From: SHAN690 sp040221375 | GTDB taxonomy: Bacteria > Bacteroidota > Bacteroidia > Flavobacteriales_G > Salibacteraceae | Direction of reading: 5' to 3' | Length of the DNA stretch: 64,000 nucleotides | NCBI GenBank assembly: GCA_040221375.1 | Contig: JAVKEP010000056.1 | Span: 5,556 to 69,555, forward strand | Part shown: positions 17,733-26,624 of the stretch, piece after piece | Numbering within the stretch: position 1 is the first letter of the stretch | Layout of the letters: each line of letters begins with the position of its first letter | The notes under the pieces: generated by a model | What the model saw: the letters and a program-made list of their open reading frames with translations, nothing else | Databases searched by the model: none | Told to the model about the DNA's origin: nothing | Position numbers and translations under genes: made by a program

Positions 17733-19237
17733 GGGATCAGCACTTTAAAAGAGCTATTGCCATCTGCATACTGCATATCCGCAATGATAAATCCTGGCGG
17801 CAAGAAGATTTGATGCCGCTCTCTTTGGGCCATGTTTCCCAATGTGCTTCGGTGGATGATCGAGCCTGTTAGGTCATAAAACGTCATTTCAACGTCTCGC
17901 AGCACTTGGCTTTCACTCCAAAGCGTCAATACTCCATCGCCCACGGTATGCCTCAAGCTCACCTCGTTATCAACCGGCTCATTCACTGCAAACGGGTAGT
18001 CCAGTTGCTCCAAGGCAGACTCGTAGCGGGTTTGGATGTAGGGTTTGATTCCGTACTTCACATGAGCGCCCCATGCCGCCGTTGTGCTTAAGGCGTAGGC
18101 CTCAGAATCAAAACCGTAGTCAAGTGGGTAATACGAGTCGTTTAGAACCGCTGCCTCGTTTTGTTCGTGCAATGCGTCGATCAGCGGAAATATAATCTCA
18201 GGTTTGAAGGCGCCGTTCAGTAAAAACCACAAATTCTCAGTGTATTGGGCCCTGTATTCGGGAACATCGAGCACCCTCCAAAACATCGGTCGATCTTCTG
18301 AAGTACTTCCCCAATCGTACAAACTCCTGTCTCCCCAATCGATGCCAAACCAATCGATGCCGAATGTATTGTCCGGGTCGTACATGATGGGCTCAAAAAG
18401 CCCCGTAGCATCATTGTGGTAGAGGTAGTAATTGTTTTTATTGAACGAATAGCCGTCCCAATGCCCTGTTAATGCTTCTACCGCTAAGTATCTCAATAAA
18501 TGATCAACGTCAAGCACGGCTTCAATTTCCTCCTTGAAGGCCTCATCCGTAGGAACATTGAGTTTTTCGATCAAGGCGATCAAATCCGAACGATCGTTTG
18601 CCGCTTCATTGGTCTTGAGCTCAAAGACATCATTGTTCCAGACGTCATCCGTTGAGCGCAATGAGGCGCCGTACAAGCACTTATAGAGATTTCCGGACTT
18701 AGTTCCAAAGCGGATCTTCATGAAATCATCATCGATCTGCTCGAAGTTTACATACAATCCACGGTACTCGCCGTTGATATAGAGCTCTACATTATTGATT
18801 CTCGGCGCTGCACCGCCCATGTCACGCATCAACAAGTAAGAAAGCCGTTCACGAAGCAAAGACGGGTCATTATGCGAACCTTTTAAGTTGAGCTTTTCAA
18901 TGCCTTGCAGTTCCGGGCCACCAAATTTTTCGAGGTGGATCTTGAATGACTTTTTATCCGCATACCTCGACGTATTGCCCCGCAGTCGAATGCCGACGCT
19001 GTCTGATTCGAACGTGGCGCCCAGCATTCCTTCAAAGCGCAACGAAGCGAGGAGGTAATCGTCGTTTTGGAGGTTTTCTTCGGCCAGCAACCAAGTCAAA
19101 TCCGCAGGTTCCATGGTGACTTTCAACCTAGGGATCACCTCTTGGGGGTACACCATGCCCCAATCAGGATTGCTCACTTGAGCATAGCATGAAAGTGAGA
19201 TTATGCAAGTCAGGAGGACACCCAGCGCTCGAATCAT
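17729..19237 (-). CDS. CotH kinase family protein with T9SS tail
   Basis: 502 residues from the ATG at 19237, which places a signal peptide (MIRALGVLLTCIISLSCYAQ) at the N-terminus; a longer frame to 19378 lacks that logic. The CotH fold is visible: VGIRLRGNTSRYADKKSFKIH, GIEKLNLKGSHNDPS and the metal-binding-like MYDPDNTFGIDW. CotH proteins are atypical kinases that phosphorylate proteins in spore formers; bacterial secreted versions are poorly known. The last ~75 residues (MTFYDLTGSIIHRST to SFKVLIP) resemble a type A T9SS sorting domain, so surface export is likely. It follows a lipoprotein gene by 46 bp on the same strand. Confidence 0.87.
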   Translation of the reverse strand: MIRALGVLLTCIISLSCYAQVSNPDWGMVYPQEVIPRLKVTMEPADLTWLLAEENLQNDDYLLASLRFEGMLGATFESDSVGIRLRGNTSRYADKKSFKIHLEKFGGPELQGIEKLNLKGSHNDPSLLRERLSYLLMRDMGGAAPRINNVELYINGEYRGLYVNFEQIDDDFMKIRFGTKSGNLYKCLYGASLRSTDDVWNNDVFELKTNEAANDRSDLIALIEKLNVPTDEAFKEEIEAVLDVDHLLRYLAVEALTGHWDGYSFNKNNYYLYHNDATGLFEPIMYDPDNTFGIDWFGIDWGDRSLYDWGSTSEDRPMFWRVLDVPEYRAQYTENLWFLLNGAFKPEIIFPLIDALHEQNEAAVLNDSYYPLDYGFDSEAYALSTTAAWGAHVKYGIKPYIQTRYESALEQLDYPFAVNEPVDNEVSLRHTVGDGVLTLWSESQVLRDVEMTFYDLTGSIIHRSTLGNMAQRERHQIFLPPGFIIADMQYADGNSSFKVLIP

Positions 19238-19283
19238 GGACGTTTGTATTCGGCTTGCCGAACTAGGCTTTGTTGGATGCAAT

Positions 19284-19772
19284 TCAGTCCGCATCCCGCG
19301 TAAGCTCAATCGATATGGCATCGCCGTTGTTTGAAATATGACTGAGGTAGACCATTTCTTGATCGGACGGGAGCTCACCTACTGCTTCATCTCCGAAGAA
19401 CAAGTTCCAGCTCAATCCATCTATATCAAGTGTGTATTGATGAGCAATGGTAAGTTGTTCAGTATAATCAGACACTTTCCATCGTACCAAATCATCGAAG
19501 TCAGCAAAGGCATAACAGTCGCCCGTGTCTGCCAAGAGTGCATAATCTCGCTTCATCATGCGTTGATCGAAGGTGATGGTTCCATAAATACTCCCTGCCT
19601 CATCGTAATATTCTCCCCTTTCGTCGCATGCATTCAATAAGATGCCGGTGTATCCGGTCACGGTCCAATCGCCCACGAGATCTCGTTTGGCTTGGGACTT
19701 TTTGCAGCCGAAAAAAGCAATCGGTAAGGTGAGAACTAACGCGAGTAAAACAGTTGATTTCGACTGGCTCAT
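19284..19772 (-). CDS. Predicted lipoprotein, lipocalin-like
   Basis: 162 residues. The leader ends with the lipobox IAFFGC, giving a lipid-modified cysteine near residue 22 followed by KKSQAK. The mature part (DLVGDWTVTGYTG, then alternating strands to EQLTIAHQYTLDIDGLSW) has the look of short lipocalin-like lipoproteins common in Bacteroidota. No enzyme motif is seen. It probably shares a transcript with the CotH gene downstream. The function is unknown. Confidence 0.75.
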   Translation of the reverse strand: MSQSKSTVLLALVLTLPIAFFGCKKSQAKRDLVGDWTVTGYTGILLNACDERGEYYDEAGSIYGTITFDQRMMKRDYALLADTGDCYAFADFDDLVRWKVSDYTEQLTIAHQYTLDIDGLSWNLFFGDEAVGELPSDQEMVYLSHISNNGDAISIELTRDAD

Positions 19773-19792
19773 AGGAATGTGCGATAAAGGAT

Positions 19793-19800
19793 CGAAGATA
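19793..19800 (-). promoter_or_regulatory. Candidate -7 box (TATCTTCG) of lipoprotein-CotH unit
   Basis: TATCTTCG on the minus strand ends 20 nt before the ATG at 19772. It is the same octamer seen before the exosortase, OmpH and HD genes. No good -33 TTG is found. Confidence 0.35.
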
Positions 19801-19884
19801 ATGCTGTACTTATCAACGTCCTAAGTTGATGACAATTTAAACATCTTTGAAGCAGAATCCGTTTTCTATTCCTAAACACAGACC

Positions 19885-21519
19885 ATGTCGCAGAAGAAAC
19901 AAAACCTCGAATTCAATAAGAACGAAGACCACATGAAGCTGCTTATCGCAGAACTGAAGCGGAAACTTGAGGCAGTGTATATGGGCGGCGGCGAAAAGAG
20001 GATTGAAAAGCACCATGCGAAAGGAAAGCTTACCGCCCGGGAAAGGGTTGCGGGCCTGTTGGATGCGGATAAACCAAAAATTGAAGTCGGCGCGTTTGCT
20101 GGCGACGGGATGTACGAAGAGCACGGTGGATGTCCGAGCGGCGGTGTGGTAGTCTTTCTGGGATACATCGGTGGAAAGGTTTGCGTCGTCGTTGCGAACG
20201 ATGCTACGGTAAAGGCGGGGGCGTGGTTTCCGATCACCGGTAAAAAGAACCTCCGGGCCCAGGAAATTGCAATGGACAACTACATTCCTATCATCTACCT
20301 TGTAGATAGTGCGGGAGTATTTCTCCCGATGCAGGACGAGATTTTTCCTGACAAGGAGCATTTTGGGCGGATTTTTCGAAACAATGCTGTCATGAGCAGC
20401 CGTGGGATCAATCAAATTTCGGCGATCATGGGCAGCTGCGTAGCGGGAGGAGCCTACCTGCCTATTATGAGCGATGAGGCGATGATCGTTGACAAAACCG
20501 GTAGCATTTTTCTCGCAGGTTCGTACCTCGTTCGAGCGGCTGTTGGAGAAGACGTAGACAATGAAACCTTAGGTGGAGCTTCTACCCATTGCGAAATTTC
20601 GGGTGTTACGGATTACAAGTGCAAAGATGATGAAGACTGCCTCCAGCAGATCAAACGCATCGTTGACAAAATTGGTGGGAAGTCACGCGTGCCGTTTGAT
20701 CGAAAAGAGCCGAAGCAACCCAAGCTTGATCCAAAAGAGATTTACGGCATTTTCTCGAAGCAGAATTACGATACAAAAGAGATCATCAAACGCATGGTTG
20801 ACGACTCTGAAATCGAGGAATACAAAGCGTTGTACGGTAAAAGCATCGTCACTTGCTACGCGAGGATCGATGGATGGGCCGTGGGCATAGTCGCCAACCA
20901 AAGAACCGTAGTAAAAAGCAAGAAAGGCGAAATGCAATTCGGGGGGGTCATCTATTCGGACAGCGCTGACAAAGCAGCGCGATTCATCATGAATTGCAAT
21001 CAAAAAAACATCCCCTTGGTCTTTTTGCAGGACGTCACAGGTTTTATGGTAGGTTCACGTTCTGAACACGGCGGCATCATCAAGGACGGCGCGAAAATGG
21101 TCAACGCAATGAGCAATTCCGTTGTACCTAAGTTCACCTTTATCCTGGGAAACAGCTATGGAGCGGGAAACTACGCCATGTGCGGTAAGGCCTATGATCC
21201 GCGATTGATCTATGCCTGGCCATCGGCTAACCTCGCCGTTATGAGCGGAAAGAGTGCGGCGAATACATTGCTCCAAATCGAAGTTGCGTCGTTGAAGTCG
21301 AAAGGCTTAAAGATTACGGACGAAGACCAGAAATCTTTGCTGGACAAGATCACAAAAAGATATACCGAGCAAACCTCTCCGTACTACGCAGCGGCGCGCC
21401 TCTGGGTGGATGGCATCATCGACCCGCTCGACACCAGGACGGTCATCAGCACAGGAATTGAGATGGCGAGTCATGAACAAAACGTACAACCTTACAACGT
21501 GGGAGTGATTCAGACATAG
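19885..21519 (+). CDS. Acyl-CoA carboxylase, carboxyltransferase (beta) subunit
   Basis: 544 residues, full length for the biotin-dependent carboxyltransferases of propionyl- or methylcrotonyl-CoA carboxylase. Visible landmarks are KLTARERVAGLLD near residue 50, the first oxyanion region MGSCVAGGAYLPIMSDEA near 178, and the second SYGAGNYAMCGKAYDPR near 418. FLPMQDEIFPDKEHFGRIF resembles methylcrotonyl-CoA carboxylase beta chains more than propionyl-CoA ones, suggesting a leucine-degradation role. It transfers carboxyl from carboxybiotin to the acyl-CoA. No biotin carboxylase/carrier subunit lies nearby, so the partner must be elsewhere. Confidence 0.92.
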   Translation: MSQKKQNLEFNKNEDHMKLLIAELKRKLEAVYMGGGEKRIEKHHAKGKLTARERVAGLLDADKPKIEVGAFAGDGMYEEHGGCPSGGVVVFLGYIGGKVCVVVANDATVKAGAWFPITGKKNLRAQEIAMDNYIPIIYLVDSAGVFLPMQDEIFPDKEHFGRIFRNNAVMSSRGINQISAIMGSCVAGGAYLPIMSDEAMIVDKTGSIFLAGSYLVRAAVGEDVDNETLGGASTHCEISGVTDYKCKDDEDCLQQIKRIVDKIGGKSRVPFDRKEPKQPKLDPKEIYGIFSKQNYDTKEIIKRMVDDSEIEEYKALYGKSIVTCYARIDGWAVGIVANQRTVVKSKKGEMQFGGVIYSDSADKAARFIMNCNQKNIPLVFLQDVTGFMVGSRSEHGGIIKDGAKMVNAMSNSVVPKFTFILGNSYGAGNYAMCGKAYDPRLIYAWPSANLAVMSGKSAANTLLQIEVASLKSKGLKITDEDQKSLLDKITKRYTEQTSPYYAAARLWVDGIIDPLDTRTVISTGIEMASHEQNVQPYNVGVIQT

Positions 21520-21532
21520 GTCCGTGCAAACA

Positions 21533-21548
21533 AACGTGAAAGCACGTT
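21533..21548 (+). other. Short perfect inverted repeat
   Basis: AACGTG-AAAG-CACGTT forms a 6-bp hairpin 14 bp after the carboxylase stop and 68 bp before creD. It is followed by A/T-rich sequence without a T run. It could be a weak terminator or a protein site. Confidence 0.3.
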
Positions 21549-21615
21549 AAATTAAATTAAGTCGGCAATGTCTCTGAGTTGTTCGTGTTTGTAAGAAAAT
21601 CAAATTCCTTGCGCT

Positions 21616-22980
21616 ATGACAGACAGCAACCCTCCTACGCCTACCGACCCCACTCCATCCGCCTTTGATCGCATCAACCACTGGATAAGCAGTTCCATGA
21701 GCCTCCGTTTGGTCATCATCGGAATCTTGATCTTGATCTTGCTGATCCCATTAGGGATGATCCAGGAATTGATCAGAGAACGCATGTACAGACTTGAAGA
21801 CGCCAAGAACGAAGTAGCCAGACTCTGGGCGAACGATCAGACCATCAGCGGACCGTATGTGGCTGTTCCCTACACGAATTATGACATGGAAGGGAATCCA
21901 ATCAGCGAAGGAAACCTGCATTTGCTTCCTGAGGACTTAGCCATCCAATCGAATGTGGTGCCCGAAATTCGCTACCGCGGAATATTCGAAATTCCCGTCT
22001 ATCAGTCTGAGAATCAACTCACCTTTGTGTTCATTGCTCGTACCATACCACCCGTACCCTCGAGAAAAATGCATTGGAACCTCGCCAGAATCTGCCTTGG
22101 TCTCAGCGATACGCGCGGCATCACGAATACCCTTGAGCTCACGGTAGACGGCAAGCAATTGGAGTTCAATCCAGGAATTCCCGACAACAGCTTATTTGAT
22201 CATGGAGTTTCCGCCCCGATTGCTCTGGACTGGTCAGACAGCTCTTCCAGTGCTATTAAAGGTTCGGTCAAACTAACACTCAGGGGAAGCAACAGCCTCT
22301 CGTATATTCCACTTGGAAAAACCACTACGGTAGCGATGAATTCCAGTTGGCCGGATCCAAGTTTTGACGGCGATTTCCTGCCCTTGAAACGGGAGATTGA
22401 CAAAGACGGATTCCATTCAGAATGGAAAGTATTGCACTACAACCGCAACTTTCCACAGGCCTTTTATGGAACGCAGGAAGTGCATTCAAGTTCCTTTGGA
22501 GTCAACCTCTTTATGCCGGTAAATCACTACCAAAAATCCGAACGCAGCGCAAAGTATGCTGTGCTCATGATCGCGCTGACATTTATCCTTCTATTCTTTT
22601 CGCAGGCCATCAACCACATTCGCATCCATCCGTTTCAATACTTTCTGGTGGGATTGGCACTGAGTTTATTTTACACCTTACTCTTATCGATGAGCGAGCA
22701 TCTCGGATTCAACGGGGCGTATAGCATCTCAGCTTTCATGGTACTCGCCTTGGTGGTCCTCTACCTCAAAAGGATCTCGAGTTCTTGGAAATATCCATTG
22801 ATAACCGGCGCCGTGCTCGGGGGTCTGTACATCTATATTTTCACATTGTTGCAAATGGAAGATTTTGCACTGTTGATCGGCAGCATTGGCTTGTTCATCA
22901 TCCTCGCCGTGATCATGTGGATGAGCACAAAAATCGACTGGAACGGCGAAACACATAAAATTGGAGAGCCAAAGGGTTGA
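21616..22980 (+). CDS. creD: CreD family inner membrane protein
   Basis: 454 residues, the usual CreD size. There is a cytosolic N-terminus, one helix near residues 33-52 (LVIIGILILILLIPLGMI), a large periplasmic domain (about 55-310) containing SGPYVAVPY, and six helices in the C-terminal third. In enterobacteria CreD belongs to the CreBC regulon, but its function is not known; no creBC genes are adjacent here. A strong terminator follows at 23006. Confidence 0.9.
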   Translation: MTDSNPPTPTDPTPSAFDRINHWISSSMSLRLVIIGILILILLIPLGMIQELIRERMYRLEDAKNEVARLWANDQTISGPYVAVPYTNYDMEGNPISEGNLHLLPEDLAIQSNVVPEIRYRGIFEIPVYQSENQLTFVFIARTIPPVPSRKMHWNLARICLGLSDTRGITNTLELTVDGKQLEFNPGIPDNSLFDHGVSAPIALDWSDSSSSAIKGSVKLTLRGSNSLSYIPLGKTTTVAMNSSWPDPSFDGDFLPLKREIDKDGFHSEWKVLHYNRNFPQAFYGTQEVHSSSFGVNLFMPVNHYQKSERSAKYAVLMIALTFILLFFSQAINHIRIHPFQYFLVGLALSLFYTLLLSMSEHLGFNGAYSISAFMVLALVVLYLKRISSSWKYPLITGAVLGGLYIYIFTLLQMEDFALLIGSIGLFIILAVIMWMSTKIDWNGETHKIGEPKG

Positions 22981-23005
22981 TGACAAAAGAGACTTGTACA
23001 AGTAT

Positions 23006-23040
23006 GGGGCGTGAAACTCACCCTTCGCGCCCCTTTCTGT
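23006..23040 (+). terminator. Rho-independent terminator after creD
   Basis: A 10-bp stem (GGGGCGTGAA / TTCGCGCCCC, one G-U pair) with an 8-nt loop, followed by TTTCTGTACTTTT. It separates creD from the TPR gene. Confidence 0.75.
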
Positions 23041-23078
23041 ACTTTTACAGCTGAAATTACGTTCCAGCTTACGATCCT

Positions 23079-24353
23079 ATGTTCAAGACCTTGCGAACAC
23101 TTCTCATGCGACTTTCTTTGGGGCTCGGCACCCTCATGCTTCTGAGCATTGCAATGCCTGCGCGGCTGAACGCACAATCTGCACAAAGACTTGTGGCCGT
23201 GCGCATGATTCAAGAAGGCGACAACAACCTTCAACTCGGCCTATTCAACGATGCTATCTTTTCTTACACAAATGCCATCACAACGGATCCGTCTTACGCA
23301 GAGGCCTACATGAAACGGGCCAGCGTATTGCAGCGAATGGGTAGGTATACGGAGGCAAAACGGGATATGGAGAAGGCTAAGCAGATGAATCCCTATTCTG
23401 CGTACGTAATGGATGGCAGCGCGAAACTCAATTTCATTTCCGCAGATTACGCAAAAGGCTTAGAGGAAGTAGAAATTGCCTTACGCCTTGATCCTGAGAA
23501 CTCCACTTTTCTTGACCACAGAGCAGACGGTTACATCCTGGCCGGCGAGTATGAGAAGGCAGCGGAAGATATTGAAGCGCTTCTTCAGAGGTCTTATCAC
23601 CTTGAATTTACGTACCTCAAACAAGGATTGGTCTACTTCCTAGCAGATAAGTTAGAACTGGCAGATGAGGCATTGGTTCGGAGTTTGGAAATCTCGCCTA
23701 AGAACGCCTTGGCCTACGACGTACGCGGCATGATTCGATTAAAAACCAATGAGCTAGAAGAAGCGGACAAATTCTTTGATAAGGCATTGGAGATCAATCC
23801 TGATTTTAGTCTTGCCATATACAACAAGGGTGTCGCGAGCAAGATGCGCAATGAAAATGAGAAGGCGCTAGAGTATTTCGATCAAGCCATTCAGAAGCAG
23901 CTGGCAATTTCCAAGACATTCTATGAACGCGGCGTAGTGAAATCTGACCTAGGCAGGTACGCGGGATCCATCGAAGATTATTCTGAAGTACAAAAAATGG
24001 ATTCCATCTACTTTGACGCCATTTACAATCGTGCGTTTTCGTACAAGATGCTCGGAAATTTCCCCTCCGCCCTGTCCGATGCAAACAAGGCCGTAGAAAT
24101 GCGACCTCGGGATGCCAATGCCTTGGCGATGCGTGGAAATATTCACCTATTGTTCGGAGATTATAAACAGGCCGTTTCAGATTATGACGAAGCATTGCAA
24201 TGGGTAGATGACGTCCCTGAGATTCGGTTTAACAAAGGATTGGCCTTGCTTTTCGATCATCGGTTGAAGGAAGGATGCGCCGAATTAAAGCGTGCCGTAG
24301 AAGAAGGCTATACCCGTGGCGATGAAGCGTACAGTAATTTTTGTGCTCCTTGA
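23079..24353 (+). CDS. Secreted/periplasmic TPR repeat protein
   Basis: 424 residues. A signal peptide covers about 1-33 (ending RLNAQ). The rest is made of around ten to eleven 34-residue tetratricopeptide repeats, for example GLFNDAIFSYTNAITTDPSY and FPSALSDANKAVEMRPRDAN. TPR solenoids are protein-binding scaffolds; nothing shows the partner. It stands alone after a terminator and 139 bp before the glycosyltransferase genes. Confidence 0.88.
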   Translation: MFKTLRTLLMRLSLGLGTLMLLSIAMPARLNAQSAQRLVAVRMIQEGDNNLQLGLFNDAIFSYTNAITTDPSYAEAYMKRASVLQRMGRYTEAKRDMEKAKQMNPYSAYVMDGSAKLNFISADYAKGLEEVEIALRLDPENSTFLDHRADGYILAGEYEKAAEDIEALLQRSYHLEFTYLKQGLVYFLADKLELADEALVRSLEISPKNALAYDVRGMIRLKTNELEEADKFFDKALEINPDFSLAIYNKGVASKMRNENEKALEYFDQAIQKQLAISKTFYERGVVKSDLGRYAGSIEDYSEVQKMDSIYFDAIYNRAFSYKMLGNFPSALSDANKAVEMRPRDANALAMRGNIHLLFGDYKQAVSDYDEALQWVDDVPEIRFNKGLALLFDHRLKEGCAELKRAVEEGYTRGDEAYSNFCAP

Positions 24354-24492
24354 ACAATTGCCAGGTACACCCATTCGGTGGTTCAGCATAACACATGGAT
24401 TGAATGGACGGGTTGGAATGGAAGGTCAGACAACACAGCCCTTGCGCAAAGGATACGGGAGTCCGGCTGAGTAAGCCTAGATTCGTAACGCA

Positions 24493-25509
24493 ATGCAAGG
24501 TTTTTTCATCAACGGGCGGTTTCTGAATCAGGCGGTATCGGGTGTTCAACGGTATGGCAGTACCGTATCTGAAAAACTTCAAAACGAGTCGTGCTCTACG
24601 TTAGCCCCGGATAAGTTGGGGATAATAAATGGGATACTTTGGGAACAATATGCACTTCCGCGGCATCTTACGAACATGGGAAATCCACTACTCTTAAACT
24701 TTTGCAACACAGCCCCGCTGTCGTATAAAAATCAAATCGTCACAATCCACGACCTCGCAGCAATCGAACACCCTGAATGGTTCAGCCGGCCTTTTTCAAC
24801 CTACTACCGATGGCTGCTTCCACGTATAGCACACAGTGCCCTCAGGGTAGTGACAGTTTCTGAATGGTCGAAAAAGCGAATCTTAGAACGGTTTCGAATC
24901 GAAGCTTCCAAGGTCGAAGTCATCCCTCCAGATGTAAATCAAAACTTGATTGCAGCTGCGCACGAGCCCATGAATGGCTTGCACGAGGGATTCGTTTTGA
25001 TGGTAGGTAATTTGGACCCAAGAAAGCAGTTTCACCGGGCGATTGAATCCCTCTTACCGTTGGCGCGTCAACGAGGCTTGAAAATCGTCTTGGCCGGATC
25101 CAAATCTCCCTCTTTTGGTAAGGTGGTGCTGCCAGCCGACGATAATTTCATCTGGCTTGATGCACCCAATGACGGTCAATTGGCTTGGCTTTATTCCAAT
25201 TGTCAGGCGCTGGTGCACCCTTCGAGTTATGAAGGTTTCAGCTTGGTTCCCCACGAAGCGACAGCCTTTGGTGCGCTCTTGGTACTTTCGGATATACCGG
25301 TTCATAGGGCCGAGAATTTGTCGCATGCCATCTACTTTAGCGCGAAGGAAATGGCCTCCTTGCCGACAGCGGTGAGCGAATGCATCTCACGATCCAAGCC
25401 GCCTAAAAATCACGTGAGCACGGCTGAAGTCAACGGTTCGGCGGTGCAATGGCTGGCAATGGTTAATGGCATTCTAGAATCGGGGACAATGCCTACATTT
25501 CGCTCATGA
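24493..25509 (+). CDS. GT4-family glycosyltransferase
   Basis: 338 residues. The N-terminal domain starts FFINGRFLNQAVSGVQRY, typical of mannosyltransferase-like GT4 enzymes, with IVTIHDLAAIEHPEWFS near residue 80. The C-terminal nucleotide-sugar domain has MVGNLDPRKQFHRAIESL and the E-x7-E element YEGFSLVPHEATAFG. It is cytosolic and would add a sugar to a lipid-linked acceptor. The 4-bp overlap with the next glycosyltransferase suggests they act in sequence. It is shorter than many GT4 proteins but both lobes are present. Confidence 0.88.
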   Translation: MQGFFINGRFLNQAVSGVQRYGSTVSEKLQNESCSTLAPDKLGIINGILWEQYALPRHLTNMGNPLLLNFCNTAPLSYKNQIVTIHDLAAIEHPEWFSRPFSTYYRWLLPRIAHSALRVVTVSEWSKKRILERFRIEASKVEVIPPDVNQNLIAAAHEPMNGLHEGFVLMVGNLDPRKQFHRAIESLLPLARQRGLKIVLAGSKSPSFGKVVLPADDNFIWLDAPNDGQLAWLYSNCQALVHPSSYEGFSLVPHEATAFGALLVLSDIPVHRAENLSHAIYFSAKEMASLPTAVSECISRSKPPKNHVSTAEVNGSAVQWLAMVNGILESGTMPTFRS

Positions 25510-26624
25510 AGGTCGTTTTCGTACATGATTGGTTCACGATTCCTGCTGGTGCGGAAAAGGTCGCGCGCGAGATCATCGACTTGATTCAACCTTCGCGAGT
25601 CTTGGCCCTCTTCAATTTCATGGATCCGAGTTCGCTCGATAGAATTACACAAGGCAGGGCGGTAAAAACTTCGTTCTTACAACGCATTCCGAGGGCAGAA
25701 GAGCATTATCGGCATATGGCTCCTCTCTTTCCTCGAGCGATTTCAAAATTGGACGTCTCGCAAGCTGATGTGATCATTTCTTCGTCGTGGATGGCAGCCA
25801 AAGGGATCAGCAAACGCAAAGGTCAAATTCACATTTCGTATTGCCACACACCTATGCGATTTGCCTGGGATTTGGAAGAAATCTATCTCAGTAAATACGG
25901 GTATACCTCAGGCCTAAAGCGCACGATTGCCAAAGCCTTGATCAAGCGACTCAAAAATTGGGATAGCAATACGGCGCATGAAGTCGATCATTTTGTTGCG
26001 AACTCACAATTTGTGTCTCAACGCATCCAACGAGCATATGGAAGAAGCAGCACGGTCATCTATCCTCCCGTTGACACCGCGCGCTTCGCGCTGCACGAAA
26101 CGAAAAAGGAGTATTATTTCACCGCCGCGCGTTTTGTCGATTATAAAAATCTTGAACTGCTTATTCGGGCGTTCAACAAACTGCCAGAGAACAAGTTGCT
26201 CATCGCGGGGAGGGGTCCGCTTGAAAAGCAGCTGAGAAAGCTCGCCGGACCGAACATTGATTTTTTAGGCTGGGTTACGGATGAGCAGTTGGTCTATTAC
26301 ATGCAGCGAGCAAAGGCATTTGTGAATGCCTCCATTGAAGACTTCGGCATTGCGGGGTTAGAAGCACAGTCTTGCGGCACACCGGTGATTGCGCTGGGAA
26401 AAGGCGGATACACCGAAACGGTTGTTGAGAACGAAACCGGTTTGTTTTTCCATCGAGAACACCCCGAGGCATTGGCGGATGCAATCCTTCGATCAGAACG
26501 CATGACTTTTGATCCTTACGTCGTGCGGAAGAATGCCAAGCGATTTGATCGAGATGTGTTCAGGGAGCAGTTCCTCAACTTTTTCTTAGACAAGTGCTTT
26601 ACACACGCAAATGCGTTGGTTTAA
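25506..26624 (+). CDS. GT4-family glycosyltransferase
   Basis: 372 residues, a complete GT-B fold. The N-terminal lobe begins KVVFVHDWFTIPAGAEKVA and includes ISYCHTPMRFAWDLEEIY near residue 118. The C-terminal lobe has YFTAARFVDYKNLELLIRAF and the donor-binding SCGTPVIALGKGGYTETVV. The close resemblance to GDP-mannose-using transferases is a family-level hint only. It overlaps the previous gene by 4 bp and the polymerase-like gene by 14 bp. Confidence 0.92.
   Translation: MKVVFVHDWFTIPAGAEKVAREIIDLIQPSRVLALFNFMDPSSLDRITQGRAVKTSFLQRIPRAEEHYRHMAPLFPRAISKLDVSQADVIISSSWMAAKGISKRKGQIHISYCHTPMRFAWDLEEIYLSKYGYTSGLKRTIAKALIKRLKNWDSNTAHEVDHFVANSQFVSQRIQRAYGRSSTVIYPPVDTARFALHETKKEYYFTAARFVDYKNLELLIRAFNKLPENKLLIAGRGPLEKQLRKLAGPNIDFLGWVTDEQLVYYMQRAKAFVNASIEDFGIAGLEAQSCGTPVIALGKGGYTETVVENETGLFFHREHPEALADAILRSERMTFDPYVVRKNAKRFDRDVFREQFLNFFLDKCFTHANALV

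Noticed and set aside
23806..24195. 129-residue minus-strand frame inside the TPR gene
   Set aside because: It is a mirror of the repeat-rich TPR coding sequence and has no domain, start context or neighbour logic.
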